The notes under the pieces were generated by a model. The model saw only the letters and a program-made list of their open reading frames with translations. It made no database searches and was not told the DNA's origin. DNA of 64,000 bases from Pythium myriotylum. Its lineage: Eukaryota; Oomycota; Peronosporomycetes; Pythiales; Pythiaceae. The position numbers and the translations under genes are program-made. The DNA lies in the NCBI GenBank assembly GCA_023091665.1, contig JALJCQ010000013.1, positions 1,860,001 to 1,924,000 of the forward strand, in the 5' to 3' direction. Positions 41,362-52,163 of the stretch are shown piece after piece (position 1 is the first letter of the stretch; the number at the start of each line of letters is the position of its first letter).

Positions 41362-41937
41362 TTTGCGAGTGGGCGCCTCGGGCTTCTTGAACTCTACGGG
41401 GCCACGACGCGATGCGCAAAACGGAGATACGCGCGCTCAGATGAGGTCGCGACGACAATTCGCGGGTCCGCGGGCAGAGAGAGAGCGTCCAGCGGCGGGG
41501 CCTTCGGGGCGAGAGAGGCACTTCGTCTCGGCGCAGTCGTCTCCGTCAGCGGATCTGATGTCACCTGTCTAAAGACCTCTGTAAGTCGATAGACGGGTAC
41601 CTCTTGAATCGCATAGCTGGGGAATGCTTCAGTGGAGGGGGAACCTCTCGTTCTGGGTTGTTGAATGGGGTCAACGGAGAAAACTACGCTTGGTAGCATT
41701 TTGATTGGATGAGAAATTGGGCTGAAGATAATTTTTATCCAATTGAGAAGCCTCTTTTTGGACCAGCTGGGTTCTTTTGCTGACGGCAAGGAAAGAGACA
41801 AGCAACCCCTGTGAAGTTTTCCCCACAGAGGAACGAGCTCACGAACGCCACAACTTGAGAGAAGCAAGGTGAGAGCCACTGCGCGCAGCACACCTGAGCA
41901 CCAACCGAAAGAGATCGAATCAGCAGACGACGGCACC

Positions 41938-42486
41938 ATGGCGGCGGACGTGGTGAGTCTCAACAAGAACGTGAACTGGATGGAGTCCCGCGGGTTCTGG
42001 ACCTTCTACGTGATCCTCATCGCCTGCGTCTACGCGGCTATGCCGCTCTTCGTGCCCGCAAGAGAGGCCTGGACCTACGTGAGCGTTGTCCATGGAGTTG
42101 TGCGTTTCCCACGTCTTTTTTGCTGCTGCTGGAGATGATTGTTGAAGCGTCGATGTGATGTTAAACAGGTTTCTTTCGGAATTATGCACTGGATCAAGGG
42201 ATCGCCAGATGAGCAGAACTCGATGGGCGACTACCGCGAGCTCACCTTTTACGAGCAAATTGACGAGGGCCACCCGTGGACGCCGACGAAAAAGTTCCTC
42301 ATGCTCGTGCCGACGGCGTTGTTCATGGCGGCCTCGGTTGCGACGGATTACGACACGACACACCTCCTGATCAACTTCCCCATCTGGGCAACGCTTATCC
42401 TCGCGAAGCTGCCTGAACTTGACCGCGTCCGCATCTTTGGCATTAACTCGACTGTCGGAATCGATGACGTGAAGAAGGAGAAGTAA
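41938..42486 (+). CDS. ORMDL: ORMDL family protein (sphingolipid homeostasis)
   Basis: An ER membrane protein that binds and restrains serine palmitoyltransferase. Two exons, 41938-42099 and 42169-42486, giving 159 residues, the usual length. Family blocks are NWMESRGFWTFYVILI, REAWTYVSVVHGV, FGIMHWIKGSPDEQ, LTFYEQIDEG, TPTKKFLMLVPTALFMAAS, TDYDTTHLLINF and RVRIFGINST. Four hydrophobic segments can be drawn. The splice joins VVHGV to VSFGIM (family NIIHNLGMYVFLHAVKG). The donor is gtgcgt, in phase 0. The start ATG has a good context, caccATGG. The N-terminal phosphosites of yeast Orm proteins are not visible. Confidence 0.95.
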
Positions 42487-42824
42487 AGAAAGGATTCCAC
42501 GAAACACGAAGGACCGAGTTGACATACCCACACTGTGCTCGTGTTGTCCTCTGCACCGTTTTGTTTATGCCCAGAACTGCAACGGTAATAGATTGGCTTC
42601 AACAACATCCACAGCATAGCACAAGCTCATATAGATATTAGCTTAAAACATGAAAACGCTTTCGCGCTTCTCTTTCTTGAGTTTTACCTCTTTTCAGGAT
42701 CAGCGAGGACCTGTCCTCAGCAAGCACATGACCCAGAAGTTTCTGGATGCCCGCGTCGGACGAAACATCAGCCATGAATCATTTCTCTAGTGACATGCGA
42801 GGTCGATTGGATTGTTCTCGGGTC
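42487..42824. other. Convergent spacer between ORMDL and Rab5
   Basis: This holds the two 3' UTRs. No coding signal. Nothing else noted. Confidence 0.35.
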
Positions 42825-43593
42825 TTAGCAGCAGCCGCTCTTCTTTGGTGGCGCTGGAGCAGTGATTGGGAAGGCTTCTCTTTCAGGCTGGGGTGGATTC
42901 TTTGGCAGACGCTTGGCGATCGCGATGAACAGGTCCTTGACATTTACGGCAGTCTTGGCTGACGTCTCCAAGTGAAGAATATCATTGTCTTCGGCATATT
43001 GGTGGGCCTCTTCGAAATCCACCTTCCGGCGCGCCTCAAGATCAGCCTTGTTGCCGGCCAGCGCAATCACGACATTCGGGTCGCCGCGTCGCTGCAACTC
43101 CTTCACCCACGATTTCGCGCCGGTGAATGAGTCCTTTCAAAGACAGCGTCAGCACATTTTTCACATTGAGTCGAATGAATTCGCCGCACCTTGTTGGTGA
43201 CATCATACACCACGATCGCAGCAGCCGCGCCTCGATAGTACATCGGCGCAAGACTTCGGTATCGCTCTAAGGGCGCAGACAACTTTAGTTCATGTAGCAG
43301 GCTAGATCATAGCATTCACAACTACCTTGTCCAGCGGTATCCCAGATCTCGAATTTGACTGTCAAGCCATCATCGAGGTTCACGGTCTGCGTCAGGAAGG
43401 CAGCTAAGGTACACGGAGGTAGTCAGTTCGCGCGGGCGACACTCGTCGGATCCCGACAACGCCCACCTCCGATCGTCGGCTCCTGGAACTCAAAGAACTC
43501 ATCGCGCACAAATCTCACGACCAGACACGATTTGCCCACAGCCGTGTCGCCGAGGAGCACGAGTTTGAAATGGCACGTTCGGTTCTGTGCCAT
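42825..43593 (-). CDS. RAB5: Rab5-type small GTPase
   Basis: Controls early-endosome fusion and recruits FYVE and PI3-kinase effectors. Four exons: 43593-43467, 43403-43326, 43266-43190 and 43133-42825, giving 196 residues. All G motifs are present: P-loop [11 protein letters not shown], effector loop [17 protein letters not shown] (diagnostic of Rab5), [34 protein letters not shown] and [10 protein letters not shown]. The C-terminus KKSGCC carries a double-cysteine prenylation site. The start ATG gives [16 protein letters not shown]. The donor of intron 2 is gtagtt, less usual than the others. It is convergent with ORMDL. Confidence 0.95.
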
Positions 43594-43868
43594 GTTGCTT
43601 GATTCACTTTTGGCTTCGACTGGTGGTGGAGCACCGGCGACGAAGACAGATGAGGGGGAGACGAAGAGAGTCTAGGAAGGGGAGGCGAGTCTCGGCGTGC
43701 GTGAGCGAAGTTCTGCGGGTTCTTGACGTGTGCGCTGGACCCTCACGAGGTCTGGTTCCCTTTCTTGCGCTCGCGCTCGTTCCTTCTTTTCTTTCCTCTC
43801 TTTTCTCCGATATCAAGCTCGGGGTGTTGAAAACACCTGTTGAAAACAAATTCCACACAGTTCACAAA

Positions 43869-44324
43869 TCAAGGTGTACTTGCAGAAGAGACATTTATGA
43901 ACCGTGGCGTGCATATGACCTGGTTCTGATACCATGGCGTGAGAGTATCGATAATACGATACCGACGGAGAGGATCCAGTTCTCGGAGGTCAGGCGTCTC
44001 TGGTGTGATCCACTCTGCTTTTGGCGGCAATATCCATCCATGGCTTAAAATCGACCCCCGATGGATCGAGAGACGGCCGCGATTGTCTGGTTGTTTTGTG
44101 AGAGGATCTGTCTCATTGACGGTGCCAATGCATCGTTCACTGTCCAAAGTGAACCAAAATTTAGACTCCTCGGATCTCATGATGATAAGTGACGGGAGTG
44201 AACTTGGGAAACCTTTTGATTCATGTTGGCGTTGTTCAGGCAAGAAAAATTCCAAAATACCAGATGAATCTGACAAAGTGTTCTCATGAGCATGAGTTAT
44301 CGGGAAGGATGACATGCATATCAT
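43869..44324 (-). CDS. Hypothetical protein, doubtful
   Basis: A 151-residue frame between the Rab5 start and the Mago nashi 3' end. No family, signal or repeat is recognised. The opposite strand is open over a similar stretch, and the composition is unlike that of the firm genes here. It may be an untranslated region of Mago nashi or a lineage-specific gene. Confidence 0.2.
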   Translation of the reverse strand: MICMSSFPITHAHENTLSDSSGILEFFLPEQRQHESKGFPSSLPSLIIMRSEESKFWFTLDSERCIGTVNETDPLTKQPDNRGRLSIHRGSILSHGWILPPKAEWITPETPDLRELDPLRRYRIIDTLTPWYQNQVICTPRFINVSSASTP

Positions 44325-44366
44325 GGATACTGTTGTGCCACCCTAATCGTCTCGTGGTAGGATGTC

Positions 44367-45169
44367 TTACGGGATGGGTTTGATCTGTACCACGGATAAT
44401 AACCGTTCAGACAAGACTGGAATACATGACACGGCGTCCTTATCTCACCTTGAAATGCAGGGTGATGAGAGAGAACACGAAGCATTTGAGATCTTGGACG
44501 AGGTAGTAAAGAACACGTAGCCCTTCCGGATCTTTGCTATCTTGTACGTCGAGTAGAGACCCGATCTTTGCGCACTAATGTAGCCGTGAGACTAATTGGG
44601 TTCCATCAAATTGTATGCCAGCAAATCGTAGTCGTACCGTGAACGAGATGTGCTCATCGTCAAGAATAACCTCCAACTCTTGGCGACCAACCCGGTCAGG
44701 TTCAGGCCAATCTTTGTCATCTTCTCTGCAGATTTAGGCATCTCTCTGATAAGTATCGTGTGATAGCTACATGAAGAATCATCGGTGTACTTCGTGATTT
44801 CGCTGTCGCGGATAATGCGCTTGATCTCGTCGATGACCGATTGGGAGACAGTGACTGGGGTCACCCATGAATCACAATGATGAATTGGGGCTTATGCACA
44901 GACATCAGGATCACACGAACCCTCTTTTCGAATCATTGAGTCATTCTTGTAGTTGGAGTTGTTCGCATACCGGAGTTTTCCGTCTGATTTGAACTCAAAC
45001 TCCATGAACTCGTGGCCAAACTTGCCGCGGTGACCCACGCTACGAAAACGCAACATGAACATGCAACAGTCAGAGCGAGAATTCTCCTGGGACAAAGAGA
45101 CGCGTCGCTTCTGTGGCGCTCGTAGGATACGCACTAGTAGCGAAGGTAAAAGTCGTCTTCGCGCGCCAT
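44367..45169 (-). CDS. MAGOH: Mago nashi (exon junction complex)
   Basis: Partner of Y14 in the exon junction complex, which marks spliced mRNAs. Six exons: 45169-45135, 45039-44921, 44854-44791, 44725-44638, 44574-44449 and 44384-44367, giving 149 residues (family about 146). Blocks run without a gap: [117 protein letters not shown] and LHFK. The last exon of 18 nt encodes only IKPIP and the stop, matching the family ending LHFKIKPI. Without it the frame would end two codons after the fifth exon. A CCAAT box (45243-45247) lies 74 bp upstream. Confidence 0.96.
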
Positions 45170-45597
45170 CGGTGTGCCTTGGCTTCCGTTGGCAGCTCTT
45201 GGTGGGGAACGAGAGTTTCAGCCGTGGATACAGCAATAATAGCCAATGAACCAAGTTTTTTATGAACTGATCCCCGTTAATTGGACCAAATCGTGATTCT
45301 GGAGAGTGCGGGAAATACGGTGGTTTGATGAAATGGCCCCGCGTTTGTTCAAAACTCGGCATTTCGGTCGCCCCCGCCACGCCTCGCCGACCCCCCGCGC
45401 TCGCGCTCGTTCGACCTCCGCTGGACTTGCTGCGTTTCCCTCGTATCACGTCTGACGAAGCCCCAGAGCTGTTGCTAGTATCGTCACGCGGAGCGGCTTG
45501 ACGTCAGGACAACGAATACGCTGCGTTTTGCAATCTGCGTCAGTACTCCTCGGAGAAGACTGTTGCTCGCTTCAGGCGTGGGGCATCGGCGAAGACA
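45170..45597. promoter_or_regulatory. Divergent promoter region, Mago nashi and DP
   Basis: A 428-bp spacer between two divergent starts. It contains CCAAT at 45243-45247 and an inverted ATTGG near 45278, plus a short AT-rich stretch between them. Other frames here are Arg-rich and without motifs. The promoter role is inferred from position. Confidence 0.4.
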
Positions 45598-47068
45598 ATG
45601 GCAGATGTACCTGGCACTCCGCAATCTGCATCCCCTGATGGCGTCGGCTCGCCAGCGGGAAACCGGAATAACCAAAAGGCTCCGGGGAGGCCAGGCTCAA
45701 AGAAACGACCCGCTGCACCGCCCGTACCATCGAGTTCATCAGGAGGACCTATCAGTGCCGTCAAACCGCGGGTTACTCGTCGTGAACTGAAGAAACTAAC
45801 TGAGATGGATCTCGAGGAGAAAGATGCTGTTCCATCGGGTACTGTCCACAAAACTTACGACAGTGATATCATGTCGGACATCTGACCACCACCGTACTCG
45901 CAGGTGTTACCACCATCACTGGGAAATTGTTCGATGATGATAATAAGCCAGCCGCAACCACACCCAAGAGTCTCCATGATGATTTTGTCAGTTTAATGAA
46001 GGCCCAAGGTTTGGAAAAGATGGCAACGGAGGCTGGACTGATGAAAGACGGAGCCCTTGTGGATATCAAGCAAGAACCAGGCCTTGAGACACCGAGAAAT
46101 GCCACGTCATCTACTGGAAAGCGGCCTCTTTCCGCTATTAAGTCCGACCCGGATAGCCCAGGATTTTCAAGCCCGTGCGTGCTACATCTGCCCAGGAACG
46201 TGCTTGTCATCCTCACGCGTTCTTTCTATCTTTTGCAGAATGTCGGCGAAGAAACGCAAGTATCTTAAGATTCACAAGGGTCTTCGCCATTTCAGCATGA
46301 AGGTATGCCAGAAAGTGGAAGAGAAGAACGTCACGACCTACAATGAAGTCGCCGACGAACTCGTCAAGGAGTTTGTTACAATGCGCCCGAATGATGCGGT
46401 ATGCTGCGGCCAATTGATACTAGCGAGAGGTCGCCCAATTTCTGAACACTCTTAACTGTGCTTGTAGGTGTACGATGAGAAGAACATCCGTCGTCGAGTC
46501 TACGACGCTCTCAACGTGCTGATGGCGATGGATATCATTTCGAAGGAGCGAAAAGAGATCAGATGGAAAGGTCTCCCAACAAGCTTGCAACACGACGCAG
46601 AGATGCTGATTGTGCGTGTCATACCATCCTTCAGAACTTTGCAGTATGATGCGACTGACTTAATTGTGCCAGGCGGAAAGAAACGAACGGATGAGGAGTA
46701 TTGACCAAAAGAAGCAGCATCTACAGGATTTGTTGGTGCAGCAGGTAGCAATGAAGAATTTGTTGAAGCGCAACGCAAAGCGGCGGAAAGAGTCTTCTTC
46801 AGATACTCAGAGGGATGAAGGCCGCATATTTCTCCCATTTATCGTGGTAAACACGAACAAGGACACCGTGATTCAGTGCGAGATGTCAGAGGATCGACAA
46901 GATATATTTTTCAACTTCAGCAACCCTTTCGAAATTAATGACGACACGGAGATCCTTCGAAGACTCAACCTTCACAAGTGTCCTTTCGATGAACTCAAAG
47001 GAATCATCCCTGAGAAATTGATGTCGTATCTACCCGCTGAGTGCGAGTCGAAGAGTGATGAACGGTAA
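45598..47068 (+). CDS. TFDP: Transcription factor DP (E2F dimerisation partner)
   Basis: Pairs with E2F to control G1/S genes. Five exons: 45598-45838, 45904-46174, 46239-46398, 46468-46611 and 46673-47068, giving 403 residues. The winged-helix DNA-binding domain is [32 protein letters not shown], then [36 protein letters not shown], including the RRRVYD recognition helix. The dimerisation coiled coil follows ([25 protein letters not shown]), then the marked-box-like domain [20 protein letters not shown]. The N-terminal 170 residues are basic and disordered. The acidic tail of animal DP1 is absent. All phases close. Confidence 0.96.
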
Positions 47069-47310
47069 ATATATGATAGAATCGATGGATATGTTGATTT
47101 ATCGTGGGTCGGCTAATATACCAGTATCGTGCGAGCTATGCTTCCGCCCAAGGGCGTTGGTGACTGTATTTTGCGTGCTTCCCAGCAACCAATCCTCTTA
47201 GTGCAGTCGCTAGCTGCATTGGTCTCCTGAATGGTAATGGGTGGAAACGCTTGTTGGTGGCATTTCGATTGATGGATACGTGGGTCAATATCGCTTTGCC
47301 CGTACGTGGC

Positions 47311-47538
47311 TCACGAGTTGAATGCCGTCTGGGCAGGCTTCAGTCCGGCGACGACCTGAGCATACGTGCGCTGTTGCTGATCATTGGGCTCTGGTATCAA
47401 TAGGACCCACTCTTCGCTCCCCATGCAGCGTATAGATGCCGCAGCGGTCGTTGCTGTCGGCGTTGAATGGGTAGTTTTGGCAGCTTCACCTGGCTTGGCC
47501 GTGAGCCAGCCGAATGAGTGAATCAAAGCGTCCAACAT
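47311..47538 (-). CDS. 75-residue microprotein with an LIR/AIM-like motif
   Basis: A short single-exon frame with no recognised family. It begins MLDALIHSFGWL, has a Thr/Ala-rich linker and then SEEWVLLIPEP. Two acidic residues before W-x-x-L are the classical form of an Atg8/LC3-interacting motif and recall TP53INP proteins. The tail is QRTYAQVVAGLKPAQ. The gene is divergent from a second small candidate gene (50 bp between starts). Coding status is inferred from composition and start position only. Confidence 0.4.
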   Translation of the reverse strand: MLDALIHSFGWLTAKPGEAAKTTHSTPTATTAAASIRCMGSEEWVLLIPEPNDQQQRTYAQVVAGLKPAQTAFNS

Positions 47539-47588
47539 CGCGGCGTCGTTGTTGTTGTCGACTGGTCTGGAAATCGAGGAATGACGCC

Positions 47589-47909
47589 ATGAGCTGGTTT
47601 CGTCTGCGCGGGACTCGTACGTCAGTTGACGTTGATTCTCAGGTTTGTTCTCTCGGTCCGTGTCTCTTCACCCATGTGGTCGAGTCAGAGAGGCAACTTC
47701 AAGCAGTGCAGAGAAGGCGGAGGCTGATCGCGGTACAGTATAACCTCGGTAAAGTGACTACTGGTAATGTCACAGTCTCCCGATGAGGACCACGCTTGGA
47801 AGAGATAGCGGCGTCTGTACCTGGTGGTACATTGGCTCGCCAAGCGGCGACTCCAAAACATGAGAGGCTCGCAGAACGTTGTCTTATCACTCGTGATCAC
47901 TGGAAATGA
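47589..47909 (+). CDS. Candidate small spliced gene, unknown function
   Basis: Three possible exons, 47589-47642, 47691-47748 and 47788-47909, giving 77 residues. The joined product begins MSWFRLRGTRTSVDVDSQ, has a basic helix (RQLQAVQRRRRLIAVQ) and ends with RLEEIAASVPGGTLARQ and a charged tail. The exon sums are whole codons and the GT-AG borders are reasonable, but the second intron is only 39 bp. I know no family with this sequence. It may extend through further exons, or be false. Confidence 0.35.
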
Positions 47910-48924
47910 TGTCAACTCACTCGTCGGGCACGTGCAGCCTGTTGAGCAGCGAATCGAAATCCAGACACCTCTCGTTCAGTACATATTACTTGAAGAACTG
48001 TGGTTCTATTCTGTCCATAGACGGAAACACAGATTTCTCAAATTTCGAGAATAGGATCTGACAGGATCCCCCCTCGCCCCAGTGCATTCTCCATGCCATG
48101 TGACACGTCTGTCGATGACTCGCAGGTTCTGAAGTTCTGTTGGTCACAGGCTGTTCCACGTGATGCTGGAGCGAAGCCAACGATGAGACCCCCCCCCCTC
48201 CCCCCCCCCCCCCCCTTGGGCAAGCTCACCGGAGACGTGCCGGACCCGACACTCTTGCATGGCAGCTCCGTGCGCAGGGGTATTGAGCTGGTGCGCATCA
48301 AGTGAGGATCCCAGTTAGGCCCCTCGCTCCTCCCCCCCTTCCCACTTCAACCCCAATGCCCTTGCGTCCAATGTGAGAGCTTGGTCCCATGCTCCCAAGA
48401 TCCGTTTTCAAGGGTTGCTGGGATGTAAATTCGAATCAATCATGATTGGCGGAAATTGCGGTGCTGTGATCTACCCTACCCCTCCTCGGGGTAAAATACA
48501 TCTTCCCGGAGAGGCTGTCCCGAGCTGGATCTACCTTGAAGCAAGGGGCGGTCATTTACGAGTGATGGTACACCGTAGTTTATCAGATCAGCTTGAACTT
48601 TCGGAAGGGAAGCTTCGAACTTTCGGTCACAAAAAGCTCATACTTTCGAAAAAATACCATCGAATCTGAGAGGGAGGCGAGTATTTTGCGCGAGGGTGCG
48701 GAAGAGCAGACAACAGTCACTCCATACTGCGACCGAGACAGCGAGAGAGAGTGCCGCGGCCCCCGCAGCCTGACCGCCGAGTGGACGCAGCCTCTGGACA
48801 CGACGTGCCACGCGGAGAGACGCAGAGCGAGGCCCCAAGTCTCGGCGAGCACGAGCCTCTCGCAGCGCGTTTCGGCGCCGACTCACGACGGAGAGAGGGA
48901 GGGAGCGAGAGGGAGTCTTTCAAG
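47910..48924. other. Gene-poor spacer with a C-rich tract
   Basis: No supported gene. It contains the poly-C run described separately and a purine-rich leader (GAGAGAGGGAGG type) just before the PSP1-domain gene. The frame of that gene is open back to 48751 but without an ATG, so this is taken as 5' UTR. Confidence 0.35.
48189..48215 (+). repeat. Poly-C tract
   Basis: A run of cytosines broken by a single T. Homopolymer length is hard to sequence, so the exact number of bases is uncertain. The frame through it would read a Pro run followed by LGKLTGD, but no gene model supports it. Confidence 0.8.
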
Positions 48925-51509
48925 ATGCACCAGCGCACGCGTCATGCGTCGCTCGACTTCCCCCGGTCGGGGAGCCGCCTGTCGCCGCAAGAGGAGTGGT
49001 GTGAGTTCCTCTCCGCGAGCATGGCGGCGCTGACGACGGATGAGGACGACGACCACCACGACGTCGGCTCACGCTCACTCAGCAGCCTCAACGGGCTTGA
49101 GTTGCGTCGCAACGGCAACAGCTTCGAGGCTGTCGGAGGGGACCGATTGCGTGAGGCATCGGCCAAGACCTTTGGCGTCAACGCCTCCAAACCGCAACGT
49201 CGTGACTCGTTCTCCGAGTCACTGACGTCGTCAACCGGCTCGTCGCCTGCAGCAGCCACGGCGTGGCGACCGTTGGGTCGCCGGGCGTCTGCTCATATTG
49301 TGACATCGTCAAATCAACTTGAACATAACCTGGAGTACGGATTCGATCTGCTGCCGTTCGCACAAACGAATGGTGCCAGCCTTAGCTTGGCGAAGAAGAA
49401 GCTTTCCCACTCGTCCAGCTTCCGCGACGTTGCGCACTTGTCATCGTCGGGGTCGTCATCATTGGTTGAGTCTTCGTCGTCAGATGAAGAGACGAGCGAG
49501 AGCGTTGACAACAATGCGACAGACCGTGAGTCTGTTCGACCTACTAGAATCGACGTGGATCGTAGCTTTGCGACCTCTCCGTTGTCTTCACTTTCGATGC
49601 TGCAAGAAGATGCGCGCAATCTCAGCGTGGACACACGTGGGGGTCAGTCGCTGCACGTGAAGTCGCCAGTGTTGAGCTCGCGTAAAGACTCCCAGACGTG
49701 GCAGCTTCAAGACGAGGAATTGCTCACGTCGCCACGATTTGGGCAATTTCGTGCGTCGTTGGATGAAAGTGCAGCTAGTATGTTTGGGGGTGGTATGGGT
49801 TTGTTCGCTGAGTACGTGGCCCGAGTATGAGGATTGTGATTTCGTCCGCTCCATTGGTAACACATTTGATGACGTATAGGGAGGCGAGCAACAATCAGGC
49901 GAGCGAGCATAGAGAAGCCAGAACTCGGTGAGGTTTTGTTTGACTGGAGATCGTGTGGGTTCGACTTGTGCTAACGTACTTCGTATTCACCAGTTCGACG
50001 AAGGATGCACGAGCTTCTTCTGTCGACTTCACGTATGTTCGTCCGGCCGAGCTGAACCCACCGCTTCCGCCTCAAGAACCCCAACTACAGCGGCTGCGTG
50101 CCCGGTCGTTCTCATACTCTGCTGGTTTTGGATCGAACAACTACAATCCTGCGTTTGTGAATAAGCAGTACATTCCTCAGCACCCAAGTCAACCCGAGTT
50201 CCCGGTGACGATGAGACAGTTTCACGCAGGTGCTCCAGCTCCGCCGCAACCGACGACAATGGGCTCCATTCGACCCCCTCGGGTGAGTATCCCACCCAAC
50301 GAAGTTCATGCGTACCACCAACACCAGCCACAACTTCAAGTCCAGCACCCCGTGCAGCATCAGGTCCGATAGATATACTTTGGTTGGATGATTGTGTGTG
50401 TGGACTCACGCTGGTACTCGTCATATCCAGTCGGTAACTAGCCAACAATATCGCCGCTACTCGACTGATTTTGCTGCTCCACCGTATCCGGATCAAATAC
50501 CCCAGCACGAGCCTGACGTACCACTGCATCGAACGCCAAGTGGACGCGGAATCCGATCCTATAGCATGGAATACTTCCAGCAAACAAACCAGCGTGTTCG
50601 CACCCACTCCCTCGAAGGAAACCAAATGTTCACGCCTGTGCCCCCCCCCTCGGATTACCCCGTCCTAAACCGGCACGGGTCTGGCGCAGTTTCATATGAG
50701 TGGCCACGCTCTCCCGTTGGGGGAGCGCCGTTGGCCCCGCCACTCCCGCCAGACACACGTATGGGTGCTGGCAATCAATATCCCCCACCCCCTCCAGAGG
50801 CATACTACGAGGTCGAGTTCAAGCGAGGCCGCTCAGAGTTTTTTGCTGGAAACGCTGGTTTCAACCCTGGAGAATACGTGAAGGTAATTGAACAACATCA
50901 TTGTTGGTATGCGTTTACTAACAAACTTTGGTACAGGTGGAAGCAGATCGTGGAGAGGACATTGGGCGGTTGCTTCGACGTGTAACGGATATATCAAAAA
51001 TTACAGGCAGCTCGACCGCGGATCAAGTCGGCCACGGTGATGACGCCATGGGGCGAACAAAACGTCACGACTTGCCGTCAAAACGAATTATCAGTGTTGC
51101 GAATGCGCGCGAATGTGAAATGCTCAGTGAGCAGGTATGTACCCCATACTCTGCACAATTAAATCTGTACTCACAGTAATTCTGGAAATGTAGCGCAAGG
51201 AAGAGCATGAAGTCTTTGAAGTTTGCAAGAGTAAAGTTCGACAGCGTCTTTTGCCAATGAACGTCATCGACGCGGAGTATCAGTTTGATCGTCACAAACT
51301 GACCTTCTTTTTCGAGGCAGATCGGTGGGTTCGTGTCTTCAATTTTTCTCTTTGTGCGTGTTACTGACCAGGCTGGACGCTTCATTCACAGTCGCATCGA
51401 CTTTCGTGAACTAGTTCGCGACCTGTTCGCCATATACAAGACACGTATTTGGCTTCAACAAGTTGTTCCTACCAGCAAGAAACCCATGAGCGAAGTGGAA
51501 ACCAACTAG
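48925..51509 (+). CDS. PSP1 C-terminal domain protein
   Basis: Six exons: 48925-49811, 49994-50363, 50431-50883, 50937-51134, 51194-51324 and 51392-51509, giving 718 residues. The first 530 residues are disordered, Ser-rich and then Pro/Gln-rich, with repeated (R/H)S(F/Y)S(M/Y)-type Ser sites (for example RARSFSYS, IRSYSMEYF) that look like kinase or 14-3-3 targets. From about residue 540 a PSP1 domain follows: YYEVEFKRGRSEFFAG, VEADRGEDIGRLL, LPMNVIDAEYQFDRHKLTFFFEAD and RIDFRELVRDLFAIYKTRIWL. The domain is known from bacterial YaaT (RNase Y specificity) and fungal/kinetoplastid PSP1 proteins of unclear role. The start is the first ATG of the frame (MHQRTRHASLDFPR). Confidence 0.88.
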
Positions 51510-52163
51510 AATCCGAGGATTACCAGTATTCCCTGGCTTCAGTTCAACGAACCAGTGTTTGCTCGATGTCGCTAGCCATCGGCAGCGGTGACGAAGAATC
51601 CTGTGACGTGTTTAGATTCGATATATATACTAGAGGACGCAAGACGAAGAAGCCGATACTGCGCGACTCAAGGGTAGCGTGTGGATGGAGCCTCCGATAA
51701 GCGCACACATACTTGACCAAGAAAAATATCCGTGGGCCGGCGAGTTAGAGACAATCAGTGTCCAGCTAAAACGATTTGGATAACTTCAATAGACGACATT
51801 TCATGCAACAGGCTGAATTTTGTTTCCGTCTCGTAACGAAGAACCTGCCGACGGCGCAACACACATCGGTCAAGTTGCATATAGTAGAGGTTCTTCCAAG
51901 GAGTGGTTTCGTGGAAATAGAATGGATGGAAGATTCTGTGGGGAAGTGCAACGAATAAGACTGCTTTGTCGACAAGAGGGGTTGGAATGGAACGGTCCGA
52001 GCACGTGGCGGCGTCAAGAGGCGCGTGCGGAACATCCCATCTCGTTTGCCTTGCTCCGTCAGCAGTGACCCTCTCGATGTAGGGATGGCTGTTTGAGCGG
52101 TGTGGTTCCAGTCCGAAACTGCCAGAAAATCTTTGCCTGAGCGCCAAGACGACTGTGGCAACG
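51510..52163. other. Spacer between PSP1 and START-like/FYVE/GAF genes
   Basis: No supported gene. The minus-strand frame at 51755-52147 (130 residues) shows no motif. The frame of the downstream gene is preceded by a GTG at 52155, but its first ATG is at 52164. Confidence 0.35.
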
